A stretch of 64,000 nt of DNA from Actinacidiphila acididurans (GCF_016918855.1 NZ_JADKYB010000008.1:248001-312000), one strand, 5' to 3'; counted from the stretch's first letter, positions 39,854 to 50,400 are shown. Numbers and translations are program-made. Notes: generated by a model from the sequence alone, not told the origin.

Positions 39854-41827
39854 ATGTCGTCCACCCTCACCCGCCCGGCCCCGGCCGCCACCGCCCCCGG
39901 GCCGGCGGCCCCCCGGCGCCGTACCCGGATCCTCGCGCTGCCCGAGGCACGCTGGGCCGCCACGGCACTGGTGCTGTTCCTGATCGCGCTGCCGCTGTAC
40001 CTGACCGGTGCACCGGCCTGGGCCTGGGCCCCGCTGTTCGCCCTCACCTACGCCACCGGCGGCTGGGAGCCGGGCTGGGCGGGCCTTCAGGCGCTGCGGA
40101 ACAAGACCCTGGACGTGGACCTGCTCATGGTCGTCGCGGCCCTCGGCGCCGCGGCGATCGGGCAGGTGCTGGACGGCGCGCTGCTGATCGTCATCTTCGC
40201 CACCTCCGGCGCCCTGGAGGCGATCGCCACCGCCCGTACCGCCGACTCGGTACGCGGCCTGCTCGACCTGGCCCCGGCCACCGCCACCCGCCTGCTGGAC
40301 GACGGCACCGAGGAGACCGTCGCCACCGCCGGCCTGGCCGTGGGCGACACCGTCCTCGTACGGCCGGGGGAGCGGATCGGCGCCGACGGCCGGGTGCTGG
40401 ACGGGGCCAGCGAGGTCGACCAGGCCACCGTCACCGGCGAACCCCTGCCGGTCGCCAAGCTGGAGGGCGACGAGGTCTTCGCCGGCACCCTGAACGGCAC
40501 CGGCGCCCTGCGGGTGAAGGTCGAACGCGACCCGTCCGACTCGGTGATCGCCCGGATCGTGGCGATGGTCGAGGAGGCCTCGCGGACCAAGGCCCCCACC
40601 CAGCTGTTCATCGAGAAGGTCGAGCAGCGCTACAGCCTCGGCATGGTCGCCGCCACGGTGGCGGTGTTCCTGGTCCCGCTGGCGTTCGGCGCGGCGCTGA
40701 CCGGGGCGCTGCTGCGCGCGATGACCTTCATGATCGTCGCCTCGCCCTGCGCGGTCGTGCTGGCCACCATGCCGCCGCTGCTCTCCGCGATCGCCAACGC
40801 CGGCCGGCACGGCGTGCTGGTCAAGTCCGCCGTGGTCATGGAGCGCCTCGGCCAGGTGGACGCCGTCGCCCTGGACAAGACCGGCACCCTCACCGAGGGC
40901 ACCCCGTACGTGACCGACATCCGCCCGCTGGCCGCCACCGGCCTGACCGGGGACGCACTGCTGCGGCTGGCTGCGGCCGCCGAGCACCCCAGCGAGCACC
41001 CGCTGGCCCGCGCGGTCGTGGACGCCGCCCGCAGTCGCAGCCTGGACATTCCGCCGGCCGGCGACTTCGGCTCCACCCCCGGCGCCGGTGTGCGGGCCAC
41101 CGTCGAGGGCCGGAAGGTCGCGGTCGGCAGCCCCGCCCGCCTGCTGGGCGCTGCCACCGTTGACCCGGCCGCCGTGGTGGCCGCGCGTCTGGAGGACGAG
41201 GGGCGTACGGCCGTGCTGGTCACCCTCGACGGCACCCCGGCCGGCGTGCTGGGCCTGGCCGACCGGCCGCGCGAGGAGGCCGCCGCCACCGTCGCCGCCC
41301 TGGCCGCGCTCACCGGCACCGCGCCGATGCTGGTCACCGGCGACAACCCGCGCGCCGCGGCCCGCCTCGCCGCCGAGACCGGCATCACCGAGGTCCGCGC
41401 CGGGCTCCTGCCGCAGGACAAGGTCACCGCCGTACGGGAGATGGCGCAGGCCGGACGCAAGGTGCTGGTGGTCGGTGACGGCGTCAACGACGCCCCCGCG
41501 CTGGCCGCCGCCCACACCGGCATGGCCATGGGCCGCGCCGGCTCCGACCTCGCCCTGCAGACCGCCGACGCCGTCGTGGTCCGCGACGAACTCGCCACCG
41601 TCCCCGCCGTCGTACGCCTCTCCCGCCGGGCCCGCCGTCTGGTCGTGCAGAACCTGGTCATCGCCGGGGCGTTCATCACCGGCCTGGTCGTCTGGGACCT
41701 GGCCGGCACCCTGCCGCTGCCGCTCGGCGTCGCCGGGCACGAAGGTTCCACCGTCATCGTCGGCCTCAACGGCCTGCGCCTGCTCGCCGACGCGGCCTGG
41801 CGCCGGTCCCGCACCGGGACCGCGTGA
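39854..41827 (+). CDS. P1B-4-type heavy-metal-exporting ATPase (CtpD/CoaT-like)
   Basis: 657 residues. There is no N-terminal HMA domain. The phosphorylation motif DKTGTLTEG, TGE in VTGEPLPVAK, the hinge GDGVNDAPAL and HP in SEHPLARAV define a P-type ATPase. Metal-site motifs are SPC in the sixth helix (ASPCAVVLA) and HEGST in the last (AGHEGSTVIVGLNGLR), which is the P1B-4 signature associated with Co(II), Fe(II) or Ni(II) export. It is regulated by the divergent ArsR protein via the operator at 39775-39788. Confidence 0.92.
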   Translation: MSSTLTRPAPAATAPGPAAPRRRTRILALPEARWAATALVLFLIALPLYLTGAPAWAWAPLFALTYATGGWEPGWAGLQALRNKTLDVDLLMVVAALGAAAIGQVLDGALLIVIFATSGALEAIATARTADSVRGLLDLAPATATRLLDDGTEETVATAGLAVGDTVLVRPGERIGADGRVLDGASEVDQATVTGEPLPVAKLEGDEVFAGTLNGTGALRVKVERDPSDSVIARIVAMVEEASRTKAPTQLFIEKVEQRYSLGMVAATVAVFLVPLAFGAALTGALLRAMTFMIVASPCAVVLATMPPLLSAIANAGRHGVLVKSAVVMERLGQVDAVALDKTGTLTEGTPYVTDIRPLAATGLTGDALLRLAAAAEHPSEHPLARAVVDAARSRSLDIPPAGDFGSTPGAGVRATVEGRKVAVGSPARLLGAATVDPAAVVAARLEDEGRTAVLVTLDGTPAGVLGLADRPREEAAATVAALAALTGTAPMLVTGDNPRAAARLAAETGITEVRAGLLPQDKVTAVREMAQAGRKVLVVGDGVNDAPALAAAHTGMAMGRAGSDLALQTADAVVVRDELATVPAVVRLSRRARRLVVQNLVIAGAFITGLVVWDLAGTLPLPLGVAGHEGSTVIVGLNGLRLLADAAWRRSRTGTA

Positions 41828-41934
41828 CCGCCCCGGGAGCGCGTGATCGCCCCGGCCCGGTGGGTGCTGGTCGTTCCGGGCAGCGGCGGGCCGGCCGGCA
41901 TCAAGCCGCTCGACCCGCCGCTCCCGTCCGTCCC

Positions 41935-41976
41935 TTGACGTCCGTCCGTCGACGTCCGTCCGTTCACGTCCGCCCG
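41935..41976. repeat. 14-bp imperfect tandem repeat x3
   Basis: TTGACGTCCGTCCG, TCGACGTCCGTCCG and TTCACGTCCGCCCG stand head to tail between the ATPase gene and the convergent secreted phosphoesterase. Confidence 0.8.
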
Positions 41977-42006
41977 CTCACGCCGGGCGGCTCGTGATCG
42001 GATCGC

Positions 42007-44706
42007 TCAGCCGATGTTCACCGCCGTGTCGTCCACGACGAAGGACGTCTGCTTCGTGTAGTCCTCCGCGCCGGTGAACTTCAGGGTGACCGTCTGCCCG
42101 GCCCAGGGGGCCAGGCTGAAGCCGTGCTGCGCGTATCCGGTGGTGTGGTCGAGGTTGGAGTAGGTGGCCAGGGTGGACAGCACGGTGCCCGAGGAGTTGA
42201 GCACCTGGACCTTCAGGGTGTCGTACGCCGAACTCGTACTGGTCTCCGCCGTGTCGACGTGCAGCCAGAAGTTGAAGGCGTACGAGGAGCACCCGGTCGG
42301 CAGCGTGACCGACTGCGAGAGGGTGTCGGTGTGCGTGGTGCCGTAACCGTCCATCCAGGCATCCCACGTGCCGGAGTGCGGCGGTTCGGCCGACTTGTTG
42401 GCGACGACCCCGGTGCTCGCCGACCACGGCGACGCGGTGCCGGTCTCGAAGCCGGGGTTGCCCAGCAGCTGGTTCGACGGGCAGGTGCCGGCCGGGGTGA
42501 CGCTCGTCTCGCTGCTCTGCGCGCCTTCGCCGAGCGAGTTCACCGCGCTGACCTTGTAGTAGTAGGTCTGGCCGTTGGTGAGGCCGGTGTCGGTGCAGGA
42601 GGGCGTGACGCCGGGGTTGGCGCAGCCGCCGCTGGTCAGCAGCGTCTCCGAGCCGGGGGACGTACCGCGGTAGACCCGGTACGAGGTGATGTCGACGCCG
42701 CCGTTGCTGGCGGGGGCCTGCCAGGACAGGGACGCCTGGCCGTTGCCCGCGGTCGCGGTCAGGCCGGTGGGCGCGCCCGGCGGTGTGCCCGCGATGGGCG
42801 AGGCCGTGACGCCGACGCCCGCCGATGCCGTCTTCGCCGGTGTGGAGCTGTCGGTGACGGTGAGGGTGGCGGTGTAGGTGCCGTCCGTGCTGTAGGTGTG
42901 GCTGGGGTTCTGCGCGGTGCTCGCGGCCGAGCCGTCGCCGAAGTTCCAGCTGTACGAATACGGCGGGGTTCCCCCGGTCCCGGTGCCCGTGAAGGCGACG
43001 TTCAGCGGGGTCTGCCCGGAGGTCGGGATCGCGGAGGCGGTGGCCGTGAGCGGGTTGCCGACGGCGCTGACGGTCACGGTGACCTTGGAGGTGGCCGTGT
43101 TCGCCGGTGCGGAGCCGTCGGTGACGGTGAGGGTGGCGGTGTAGGTGCCGGCCGCGGTGTAGGTGTGGCTGGGGTTCTGCGCGGTGCTCGCGGCCGAGCC
43201 GTCGCCGAAGTTCCAGCTATACGAATAGGGCGACTTGCCGCCGGTGGCCGAGCCGGTGAAGGACACGCCCAGTGGCGCGTTGCCGGTGGTCGGGGAGGCC
43301 GCGGCGGTGGCCGTGAGCGGTGTGCTGCCCTGGATCCACAGATCCTCCAGCGGGTCGCCGAGGCCCTGCTGGTCGGCCGTCGTCATCGGGAACGTCGACA
43401 GGCCGACATTGTCGTTGGGGTCGATGATGCCCGGGTGAACGTTCTCCATCACGCGTTCCATCGCCGCCAGCACGTTGTTCGTCGTGTACGCGACGTGCGT
43501 GAGGTAGTGCTGCTTCATGTACAGCGGCGACGCGACCACGACCAGCGGCACGCGGTAGGTGTTGCTCACGTGGTCCGGGCCGTTGTTGCCGTTCTGGGTG
43601 TCGTCCTCGGTCACCACGATGACCGTGTTGTCCTTGTACGACGCGTTGCCCATGAGCGAGTCGACGATCTGCTTGGTGACGCTGTCGTTCTTCGGGATGT
43701 CCTGGTACGTGCCGGGGTGGTCGTTGAACAGCTCCACGTACGAGTACGTCGGAAGGCCGTTGGTCGACACGAAGTTGAGGTAGTCGTTGGCGATGGTCTG
43801 GTCGTCGTCGTTCTGACCGCAGCAGGTGTAGTGGTTGTAGTTCAGCTCTTCGGGGATGTTCGTGCCGGGCCGGTTGACCGGCAGCGCCTCGATGGCGTTG
43901 GTGGCCGGATTGCGCCAGTAGCCGCTGCCGCTGCTGAGCATCCAGTAGAAGTCGCCGTTCATGATGAACGGGAAGGTGCCGTTCGCGTCGCCCTTGAGGA
44001 AGCGGTCGAACTGCGTCCCGGTGGCGGCGGGGTAGGACTGCTGCTGCGAACTGGACGAGGACTGGCCGGAGAACATCCACCAGTGGTTGGGGCCGCTCGG
44101 CGGCTGGGTGCCCGTGCTGTAGGAGTCCGCCAGGGCGTACGTCTTGGCCAGCGTGTGCAGGTTGGGCACCGAACTGATGTGGTTGGTGCTCTCCACGGTG
44201 CCGTTGCAGCCGGCCTGGACGGTGGTGGCGCAGTCGCCCAGGTAGTCGTCGAAGGTGTGGTTCTCCCGGTAGAGGACCACGAAGTGCGTGAACGGCGGGA
44301 AGTACGGGGCCAGCGGGTTGGTCGCGGCGGCCGCCGCCGTGGCGTTCGGCTGATCGGCGGTACCGGCGGTCGAGGTTCCGGTGCGGGCGGCGAAGTCGTG
44401 CGGCTGCGGGAACTTCTTGAACTCGGCTCCCGGGGCCGCGAACTTGGCGCCGGCGCAGTCGTAGTCGTCCTGCCGGTACGACTGGGGGCGGTGGCCTTCA
44501 GGAAGGTCCGTGGCATCGTCCGGGTCGGTGCCGGGGTTCCAGTTCTTGAGCGTGCACGAGCCCACACCCGACGCCGGGTGGGACCCGTTGGCCTGCGCCG
44601 AGCCGGTGGTGACGCCCGTGGGCCCGGCGAGCAGGCACAACGACAGAGCGACGGCCGCGGCGACCGCGCTCGCCAGTCTCCATCTCTTCGACTTCCATCT
44701 CTTCAT
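42007..44706 (-). CDS. Secreted phosphoesterase (PF04185 type) with PKD and Fn3 modules
   Basis: 899 residues. The signal peptide has a basic KRWKSKRW start and cleavage near residue 36 (TGSAQA). The catalytic domain spans about 110-440, with RENHTFDDYLGD, GPNHWWMFSG and EDDTQNGNNGPDHV of the phospholipase C/acid phosphatase family. Two near-identical PKD domains (WNFGDGSAASTAQNPSHTY twice), one fibronectin type III domain (PGAPTGLTATAGNGQASLSWQ), and a C-terminal beta-sandwich (LLGNPGFETGTASPW) follow. The ATG follows GGAGGGG. It probably hydrolyses phosphate esters or phospholipids outside the cell. The target is unknown. Confidence 0.87.
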   Translation of the reverse strand: MKRWKSKRWRLASAVAAAVALSLCLLAGPTGVTTGSAQANGSHPASGVGSCTLKNWNPGTDPDDATDLPEGHRPQSYRQDDYDCAGAKFAAPGAEFKKFPQPHDFAARTGTSTAGTADQPNATAAAAATNPLAPYFPPFTHFVVLYRENHTFDDYLGDCATTVQAGCNGTVESTNHISSVPNLHTLAKTYALADSYSTGTQPPSGPNHWWMFSGQSSSSSQQQSYPAATGTQFDRFLKGDANGTFPFIMNGDFYWMLSSGSGYWRNPATNAIEALPVNRPGTNIPEELNYNHYTCCGQNDDDQTIANDYLNFVSTNGLPTYSYVELFNDHPGTYQDIPKNDSVTKQIVDSLMGNASYKDNTVIVVTEDDTQNGNNGPDHVSNTYRVPLVVVASPLYMKQHYLTHVAYTTNNVLAAMERVMENVHPGIIDPNDNVGLSTFPMTTADQQGLGDPLEDLWIQGSTPLTATAAASPTTGNAPLGVSFTGSATGGKSPYSYSWNFGDGSAASTAQNPSHTYTAAGTYTATLTVTDGSAPANTATSKVTVTVSAVGNPLTATASAIPTSGQTPLNVAFTGTGTGGTPPYSYSWNFGDGSAASTAQNPSHTYSTDGTYTATLTVTDSSTPAKTASAGVGVTASPIAGTPPGAPTGLTATAGNGQASLSWQAPASNGGVDITSYRVYRGTSPGSETLLTSGGCANPGVTPSCTDTGLTNGQTYYYKVSAVNSLGEGAQSSETSVTPAGTCPSNQLLGNPGFETGTASPWSASTGVVANKSAEPPHSGTWDAWMDGYGTTHTDTLSQSVTLPTGCSSYAFNFWLHVDTAETSTSSAYDTLKVQVLNSSGTVLSTLATYSNLDHTTGYAQHGFSLAPWAGQTVTLKFTGAEDYTKQTSFVVDDTAVNIG
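42891..43218. repeat. Direct repeat encoding duplicated PKD domains
   Basis: A 61-nt stretch (42891-42951) is identical to 43158-43218, exactly 267 nt (89 codons) apart and in phase. The flanks also match closely. It reflects a recent in-frame domain duplication inside the secreted phosphoesterase gene. Confidence 0.9.
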
Positions 44707-44927
44707 GCGAACCCCTCCGGGGGCAGAGGCACGAGATGTACATGACACACAGCAAACTCATAGTCAGGGCGGTCTACGCGCGAGGAACAGGGGTCCGCCC
44801 CATCCCTGGACAACCCTTCACCCGCCATTTGCCGCGCCCATGACGAAGTGGGCCGGATGAGGCGGGTGGGGTGGAAGGGGCCGGTAGGGAGCCGAGACTC
44901 CCCGGGCTCCGCACATGTTCGGGGCGA

Positions 44928-44939
44928 CCAAAATTTTGG
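44928..44939. promoter_or_regulatory. Palindrome CCAAAATTTTGG upstream of the TetR fragment
   Basis: A 12-bp perfect, AT-rich dyad in very GC-rich surroundings, 15 bp before the TetR-fragment ATG. It lies in the region between the two divergent phosphoesterase genes and is a candidate operator or -10-like element. Confidence 0.5.
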
Positions 44940-44954
44940 CGTGGCCTGAATTTC

Positions 44955-45380
44955 ATGCGAGAAGGAAGCGGCCTCCGGGAGCGCAAGAAGGCGCGGACGC
45001 GTCGTCACATAGCCGATACCGCCGCGCGGCTGTTCGCGTCGCGCGGCTATGACGACGTGTCGACAGCCGATGTCGCGGAAGCGGCGCAGGTCTCCGACCA
45101 GACGGTCTACAACTACTTCCCGGCCAAGCAGGACCTCGTCCTCGACAGATCCGAGGAACTGCGGGAGCGGTACGCGCGAACGGTCCGGGAGCGGCCGGCC
45201 GGGTCGAACCCGGCGCCGGGGCCGAGGAACGGATATTCACAGGTTTCGTGTTCCGCGCGGATGGACGTCCGGCGGCCCCGGGACGTGGGGCGGGGTTCGG
45301 CTCGCGGTCACTTAGGTGTTGCTCCGGGCAATCATCTTCTTGCATTGGCCACGTATTCGTCATCGCCGCGTGCCCGGTGA
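44955..45380 (+). pseudogene. Truncated TetR-family regulator
   Basis: 141 codons. Residues 1-75 are a complete TetR DNA-binding domain (RRHIADTAARLFASRGYDDVSTADVAEAAQVSDQTVYNYFPAKQD) and the start of helix 4. After residue 80 the sequence loses TetR character (low-complexity Pro/Gly/Arg), with possible continuation of the original frame as EERIFTGFVFRADG in another phase. The ligand-binding domain is therefore absent through frameshift or deletion. It could still bind DNA as a monomer or small dimer, but a decayed gene is more likely. Confidence 0.65.
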
Positions 45381-45445
45381 CGAGCAACCTTGCCGTGCCC
45401 CCCTCCCCGCACGCGCCGCCAGGCGTGCCCGTGAAAGGAACACGG

Positions 45446-46951
45446 ATGTCCGACGCCACTCACGACGTCACGCCGCAGGAAGGCCCCACCCGCAGACGGC
45501 TGCTGGGCGCCGCGGCAGCGGTCGGCGGGATGGCCGCCGCCGCGTCGGTCCTGCCGCCCAACCTGAGCCGCGCCGCGGCCGCCGAGCCCAAGTCCGGCGG
45601 GCGACTGTCCGACATCGAGCACGTGGTCATCCTCATGCAGGAGAACCGCAGCTTCGACCACTACTTCGGCACCCTGTCCGGCGTGCGCGGCTTCGAGGAC
45701 CGCCACGCGCTGCGGCTGCCGAACGGGAAGCCGGTCTACTACCAGCCCGACAACCTGAACCCGGACGGCTACCTGCTGCCGTACCACATGGACTCCAGGA
45801 CCACCGCGGCGATGGCCATTCCGTCGCTCAGCCACGCCTGGGACGCGCAGCACAACGCGTGGAACGCCGGCCGGATGGACAACTGGCTGCCGGCCCACCG
45901 CGACGCGGACGGCAACACCAAGGGCCCGTACACCATGGGCTACCTGACCCGCGACGACATACCGTTCCACTACGCGCTGGCCGACGCGTTCACCATCTGC
46001 GACGCGTACCACTGCTCGGTGATGGGCCCGACGCACCCGAACCGGTACATGCACATGACCGGCACCATCGACCCGGACGGCCTGGCCGGCGGCCCCGCGC
46101 TGGACAACAACGCGGCCAAGGGCACGTACTCGTGGACCACGTACCCCGAGCGCCTGGAGGCGGCCGGGGTGAGCTGGAAGATCTACCACGAGCCCTCCTC
46201 GGGCCCCGGCGGCAGCCCCACCGGCCTGCCGCCGCTCGCCAACATGAAGCAGTATCAGGCCGCGAAGGCCGGCGACCCGCTGTACGACAAGGCGATCGCC
46301 CCCAGCGGCTTCGGCCAGTTCGAGTACGACGCCATGAACGGCAACCTGCCCACGGTGAGCTGGCTGCTGCCGCCGTCGCTGTACGACGAGCACCCCGCCC
46401 GGATGCCCGCGGCGGGCGCCGACTGGCTGGCCGGCAAGATCGACGCGATCGCCGCCAACCCGGAGACCTGGGCCAAGACCGTCTTCATCCTCAACTACGA
46501 CGAGAACGACGGCCTGTTCGACCACGTGCTGCCCCCGACCCCGCCGGCCGGCACCGCGGGCGAGTTCGTGAGCAAGACCTCGCCGACCGGCGTCGCCGGC
46601 GGGAACCTCCCGGTGGGCCTCGGCTTCCGGGTGCCGTGCGTCATCATCTCGCCCTGGACGGTGGGCGGTTGGGTGGCCTCGGAGACCTTCGACCACACCT
46701 CCGTGCTGCAGTTCCTGGAGCGGCTGACCGGTGTGGCCGAGCCGAACATCAGCGACTGGCGCCGCAGCGTCACCGGCGACCTCACCTCCGCGCTGCGGAT
46801 GTACGAGTCGCGCCGCCCCGCGCCCGAACTCCCGCAGACCGGCGCCCGTTACAGCCTCGCCCAGTACGAGACGGCGAACCTGCCCATGCCGACCGTGCCG
46901 GCCGCGCAGACCGCGCCCCGCCAGGAGAAGGGCCACCGGCCCCGTATCTGA
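45446..46951 (+). CDS. Tat-exported phospholipase C/phosphoesterase (PF04185)
   Basis: 501 residues. A twin-arginine signal lies at residues 15-45 (TRRRLLGAAAAVGGMAAAAS). The catalytic signatures are QENRSFDHYFGTLSGVRGF, GPTHPNRYMHMTG and YDENDGLFDHVLPP, characteristic of bacterial non-haemolytic phospholipase C and related phosphoesterases that fold with metal before Tat export. The C-terminal duplicated domains of phosphocholine-specific enzymes are missing, so the short form. The ATG follows AAAGGAA. Upstream is the TetR fragment, and beyond it the divergent family member 42007-44706. It may release phosphate from phospholipids. Confidence 0.9.
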   Translation: MSDATHDVTPQEGPTRRRLLGAAAAVGGMAAAASVLPPNLSRAAAAEPKSGGRLSDIEHVVILMQENRSFDHYFGTLSGVRGFEDRHALRLPNGKPVYYQPDNLNPDGYLLPYHMDSRTTAAMAIPSLSHAWDAQHNAWNAGRMDNWLPAHRDADGNTKGPYTMGYLTRDDIPFHYALADAFTICDAYHCSVMGPTHPNRYMHMTGTIDPDGLAGGPALDNNAAKGTYSWTTYPERLEAAGVSWKIYHEPSSGPGGSPTGLPPLANMKQYQAAKAGDPLYDKAIAPSGFGQFEYDAMNGNLPTVSWLLPPSLYDEHPARMPAAGADWLAGKIDAIAANPETWAKTVFILNYDENDGLFDHVLPPTPPAGTAGEFVSKTSPTGVAGGNLPVGLGFRVPCVIISPWTVGGWVASETFDHTSVLQFLERLTGVAEPNISDWRRSVTGDLTSALRMYESRRPAPELPQTGARYSLAQYETANLPMPTVPAAQTAPRQEKGHRPRI

Positions 46952-46975
46952 CGCTACGTCAGGAAGCCGACAGCG

Positions 46976-47008
46976 GGGACCGGAACGGCCACCCTCCGTT
47001 CCGGTCCC
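46976..47008 (+). terminator. Strong hairpin terminator after the phospholipase gene
   Basis: GGGACCGGAACGG (46976-46988) pairs perfectly with CCGTTCCGGTCCC (46996-47008), with a 7-nt loop, 24 nt after the stop codon. It separates the gene from the Trypco operon. Confidence 0.85.
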
Positions 47009-47076
47009 GCGCCCTCGCCCCGCGCCTGTCGCTACGATCGTCCGTGCGGCAAGAAAGCGCTGAGGCTGGGGGGACG

Positions 47077-47406
47077 ATGGCGCAGATCGTGAGCATCCCG
47101 CTCGACGACGGGAGCAGCCTGCACGTCGAGGTCGAGGCGCGGGACGAGAACGGCTGGACGCGCGCGGGGCGGGTCCAGGACGCGGCAAGCGCGGCGGGGC
47201 GCACGCTGCAGGAGGCCCTGGCGCCCATTCGGCCGGCCATGCAGACGGTCGTCGACCAACTGCGCGGCGGCATCAGCCCTCCTGACACGATCAGGCTGGA
47301 CTTCGGGATCAAGTTCTCCGCGGACGCGGGCGTCGTGGTGGCCCGTACCGCGACGGAGGCCAGCTTCTCCGTCTCGGTGGAGTGGCACCGCTCGGGCGAA
47401 GGGTGA
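47077..47406 (+). CDS. Trypco1 (CU044_2847-family) protein
   Basis: 109 residues. MAQIVSIPLDDGSSLHVEVEA, an amphipathic helix with TLQEALAPIRPAMQTVVDQLRG, and PDTIRLDFGIKFSADAGVVVART match the trypsin-co-occurring domain 1 family. Members sit next to trypsin-like proteases fused to NTPases in predicted actinobacterial conflict systems and are thought to be the protease target or regulator. The stop overlaps the GTG start of the next gene (GTGA), the expected partner. It is soluble, with no signal peptide. Confidence 0.85.
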   Translation: MAQIVSIPLDDGSSLHVEVEARDENGWTRAGRVQDAASAAGRTLQEALAPIRPAMQTVVDQLRGGISPPDTIRLDFGIKFSADAGVVVARTATEASFSVSVEWHRSGEG

Positions 47407-50400
47407 CCGGCGTGGCCGCCGATGTGTCCGCGCTGTTCGGGGCCGTGGTCCGGATCAGGTCGGACAGCGGCGCGATCACCGGCGCCGGATTCCTCGTCGC
47501 GCCGGGCCTGGTGTGCACCTGCGCCCATGTGGTGGCCCGGGCCCTGGGAGCCGACCCCCGGTCCGCCGAACCACCGCGGGGCAGCGTACGGGTGGACCTC
47601 CCGCTGCTGGACCTCCGGCTGCTGAACCCGGAGCTGCCGGACCCGGCACCCGACGCGAGCCGGGCCGCGGGGTCCGCCGTGGTGACGGGCTGGCGGCCGA
47701 TCCTCGCCGACGACACCGGCGACCTCGCCCTCCTGCGGATGGACCCGGCACCCCCGCGCGGCACGGCGGTTCCGTGGCTGGTGGAGGCCAACGAACTGTG
47801 GGACCACGCGGTGCGCGTGTTCGGGTTCCCGGAGGGCGGCGACCACGGCGTGTGGGTCGCCGGCCGACTGCGCGCGCTCCAGGGCGCCGGCTGGGTGCAG
47901 ATGCAGAGCGAGGCGGGACCCGCCATCGAGCGCGGGTTCAGCGGCTCCCCGGTCTGGGACACCGACCTCGGCGGCGTCGTCGGCATCACGGTGGCCGCCG
48001 GTCTCGGCAGCCGCGCCGACACCGCGTACCTGCTGCCCGCCGCCTCGATCCTGCGGGCCTGGCCGGAACTGGCCGAACACGCGCTGCCCGCGTCGCCGTA
48101 CCGGGCGCTGAACTCCTTCACGGCGCGGGACGAGCGGGTGTTCCACGGCCAGGACGAGGCGGTCGCCCGCCTGGAGACACTCACCTCGCGGCAGCCGGTC
48201 GTCGTGCTGTCCGGCCCGTCGGGCAGCGGGAAGTCCTCACTCGTACGCGCCGGGCTGCTGCCGCGGCTGAGCCGGGCCGGATGGACGGCCGCGGACTTCC
48301 GCCCGATCCCGGGGCTGAGCCCGGCCCGGACCCTGGCGGGCGCGCTGGCGCCATTGCTGGACGGTGAACTCGACGAGCAGGCGGTGACCGGGCTCCTGAC
48401 CCGGGCCGGACACGCGGAAATCGCCGCCCGGCTCGGCCGCGGACACCCCGGCGGCGTCCTGCTCTTCGCGGACCAGTTCGAGGAGATCGTCACCGCCGAT
48501 CAGGACGCGGCACGCGAACTGCTGGACCTGATCACCGCGCTGACCCTGGACGCGCCGGCCGCCACGCCGTTACGGGCGCTGCTCACGGTGCGTTCCGGGT
48601 CGCTGGACCGCATGCTCACCCAGCACAACCGCAGTGCCCTGGACGAGGGCGTCACCTTCCTGGCCCCCATGGGACGCGAGCAGTTGCGGACGGCCATCAC
48701 CGAACCGCTGGCGGCCACCCCCGGCATCGCGCACGAGGCCGGTCTCGTGGCACGGATCCTGGACGACGCGGGCGAAGGGCCCGGGCGGCTGCCGATGGTG
48801 GAGTTCACGCTCACCCGGCTGTGGGACCGGCGCCGCGGCGGCATGCTCACCCACGAGGCGTACGACGGGTTCGGCGGAGTCGCGGGCGCCGTCGCCGACT
48901 ACGCGGAGGAGGTGTACGCGAAACATCTGCGGCCCTCCGAACGCGACCCGGCGCGGCGCCTGTTCGTGCAGCTCGCCCGCCCGGAGGAGGACGGGGGATT
49001 CACCCGCCGGGCCGTACGCGTCGACGCGCTCGACGCGGAACAACGGCGCCTGGTACCGCGGTTGGCCGACCGCAAACTGCTGGTGACGACGCAGGCGGTG
49101 GACGGCGCCGAAATCGCGGACCTGGCGCATGACGCGCTCATCGACGGCTGGAGCCGGCTGCGGAAGTGGCTGGCCGCCGACCGCGACTTCCGGGACTGGC
49201 AGGAACGGCTGCGGGCGGCCCTGCGCCAGTGGGAGCAGTTCGGCCGCCGCACCGGCGCGCTGCTGCGCGATCCGCTGCTGACCGAGGCACTGTCCTGGAG
49301 CAAGGAACGGCCCCAGGACATCACCGCCGGCGAGCGGGCGTACATCGCCGCCGGCCTGGGCCTGCGGAAGCGGCGCTCCCGGCGCGGCCGCCTCGTCACC
49401 ACCGGGGTGGCGGTCCTGGCGCTGATCGCCGCGACCCTGGCCGGCCTGACGTACAACCGGACCCAGGAGGTCACCCGCCGGCTGCACGCCCAGGCCGCCC
49501 AGCTGCTCGGGCAGGACGCCCAGCGCCGCGCCGACGACACCCCCGGCACCGCGGCCCTCCTCGCGCTGTCCGCGTGGCGCACCGACAAGACGCAACCCGA
49601 GGCGTACGGCGCCCTGTTCAAGCTCTACGCCCGGCTGCGGAACGTCACGGCGATGGACGAGCTCGGCATCGACCACGCGCTCGCGTTCACCGCCACCCCG
49701 AACGGCGGCGCCGCGCTCGTCGTCGATCAGCGCGGGGTCGTATCGGTCCTCACCGGCCTGCTGGGGCAGGTGAAGGTGCGTACCCTCCCGGCCCCCCGCA
49801 TGAACCTCGACCGCACCCCGCTGGTGACCCTGAGCCCCGACGGCCGCACGGTCGCGCTGCTGGACGACCAGGGCGGCCTCGCCCTGGGGGACGTCGACCA
49901 CCCCGACCGCCGGGTGAAGCTGTCCGTCCCCGCGGGCTGGAATCCGGGCACCGATCTCCGCGATCTCGCCTTCTCCCCGGACGGCTCGCGCCTGGCGGCC
50001 CTGTTCGCCGGCACGAACCCGAGCCGGACGGCCGAGGTCGACCGGCTGGGCCTGTGGGACGCCCGCACGGGGCACCTGGTCTCCGGCCGGCCCCTGCACG
50101 GCAGCGGCTTCGGCACGGTCCGGTTCGCCGCGCAGCCCAATAGCGTGTTGCTGGAACAGCAGGGAACGGCCGGCGGCGCGTACGTGCGGATCGACGTGCG
50201 CACCGGTGCGGAGGCCGGCTCGGTCGGCACCGAATTCCCCGCGGACGTCGGGCTCGGCGGGCGGGTCGTCGTCGACTGCACCCAGTCCGGGACGCTGCGC
50301 ATCCGGTCCCTGACCGGCGCCGCGCTGCACACGCTTCACGCCCGGAGCTGCGCCGACACGCTGCTCGACGGCACGCGCCGCTACGCGCTCATCGAATCCG

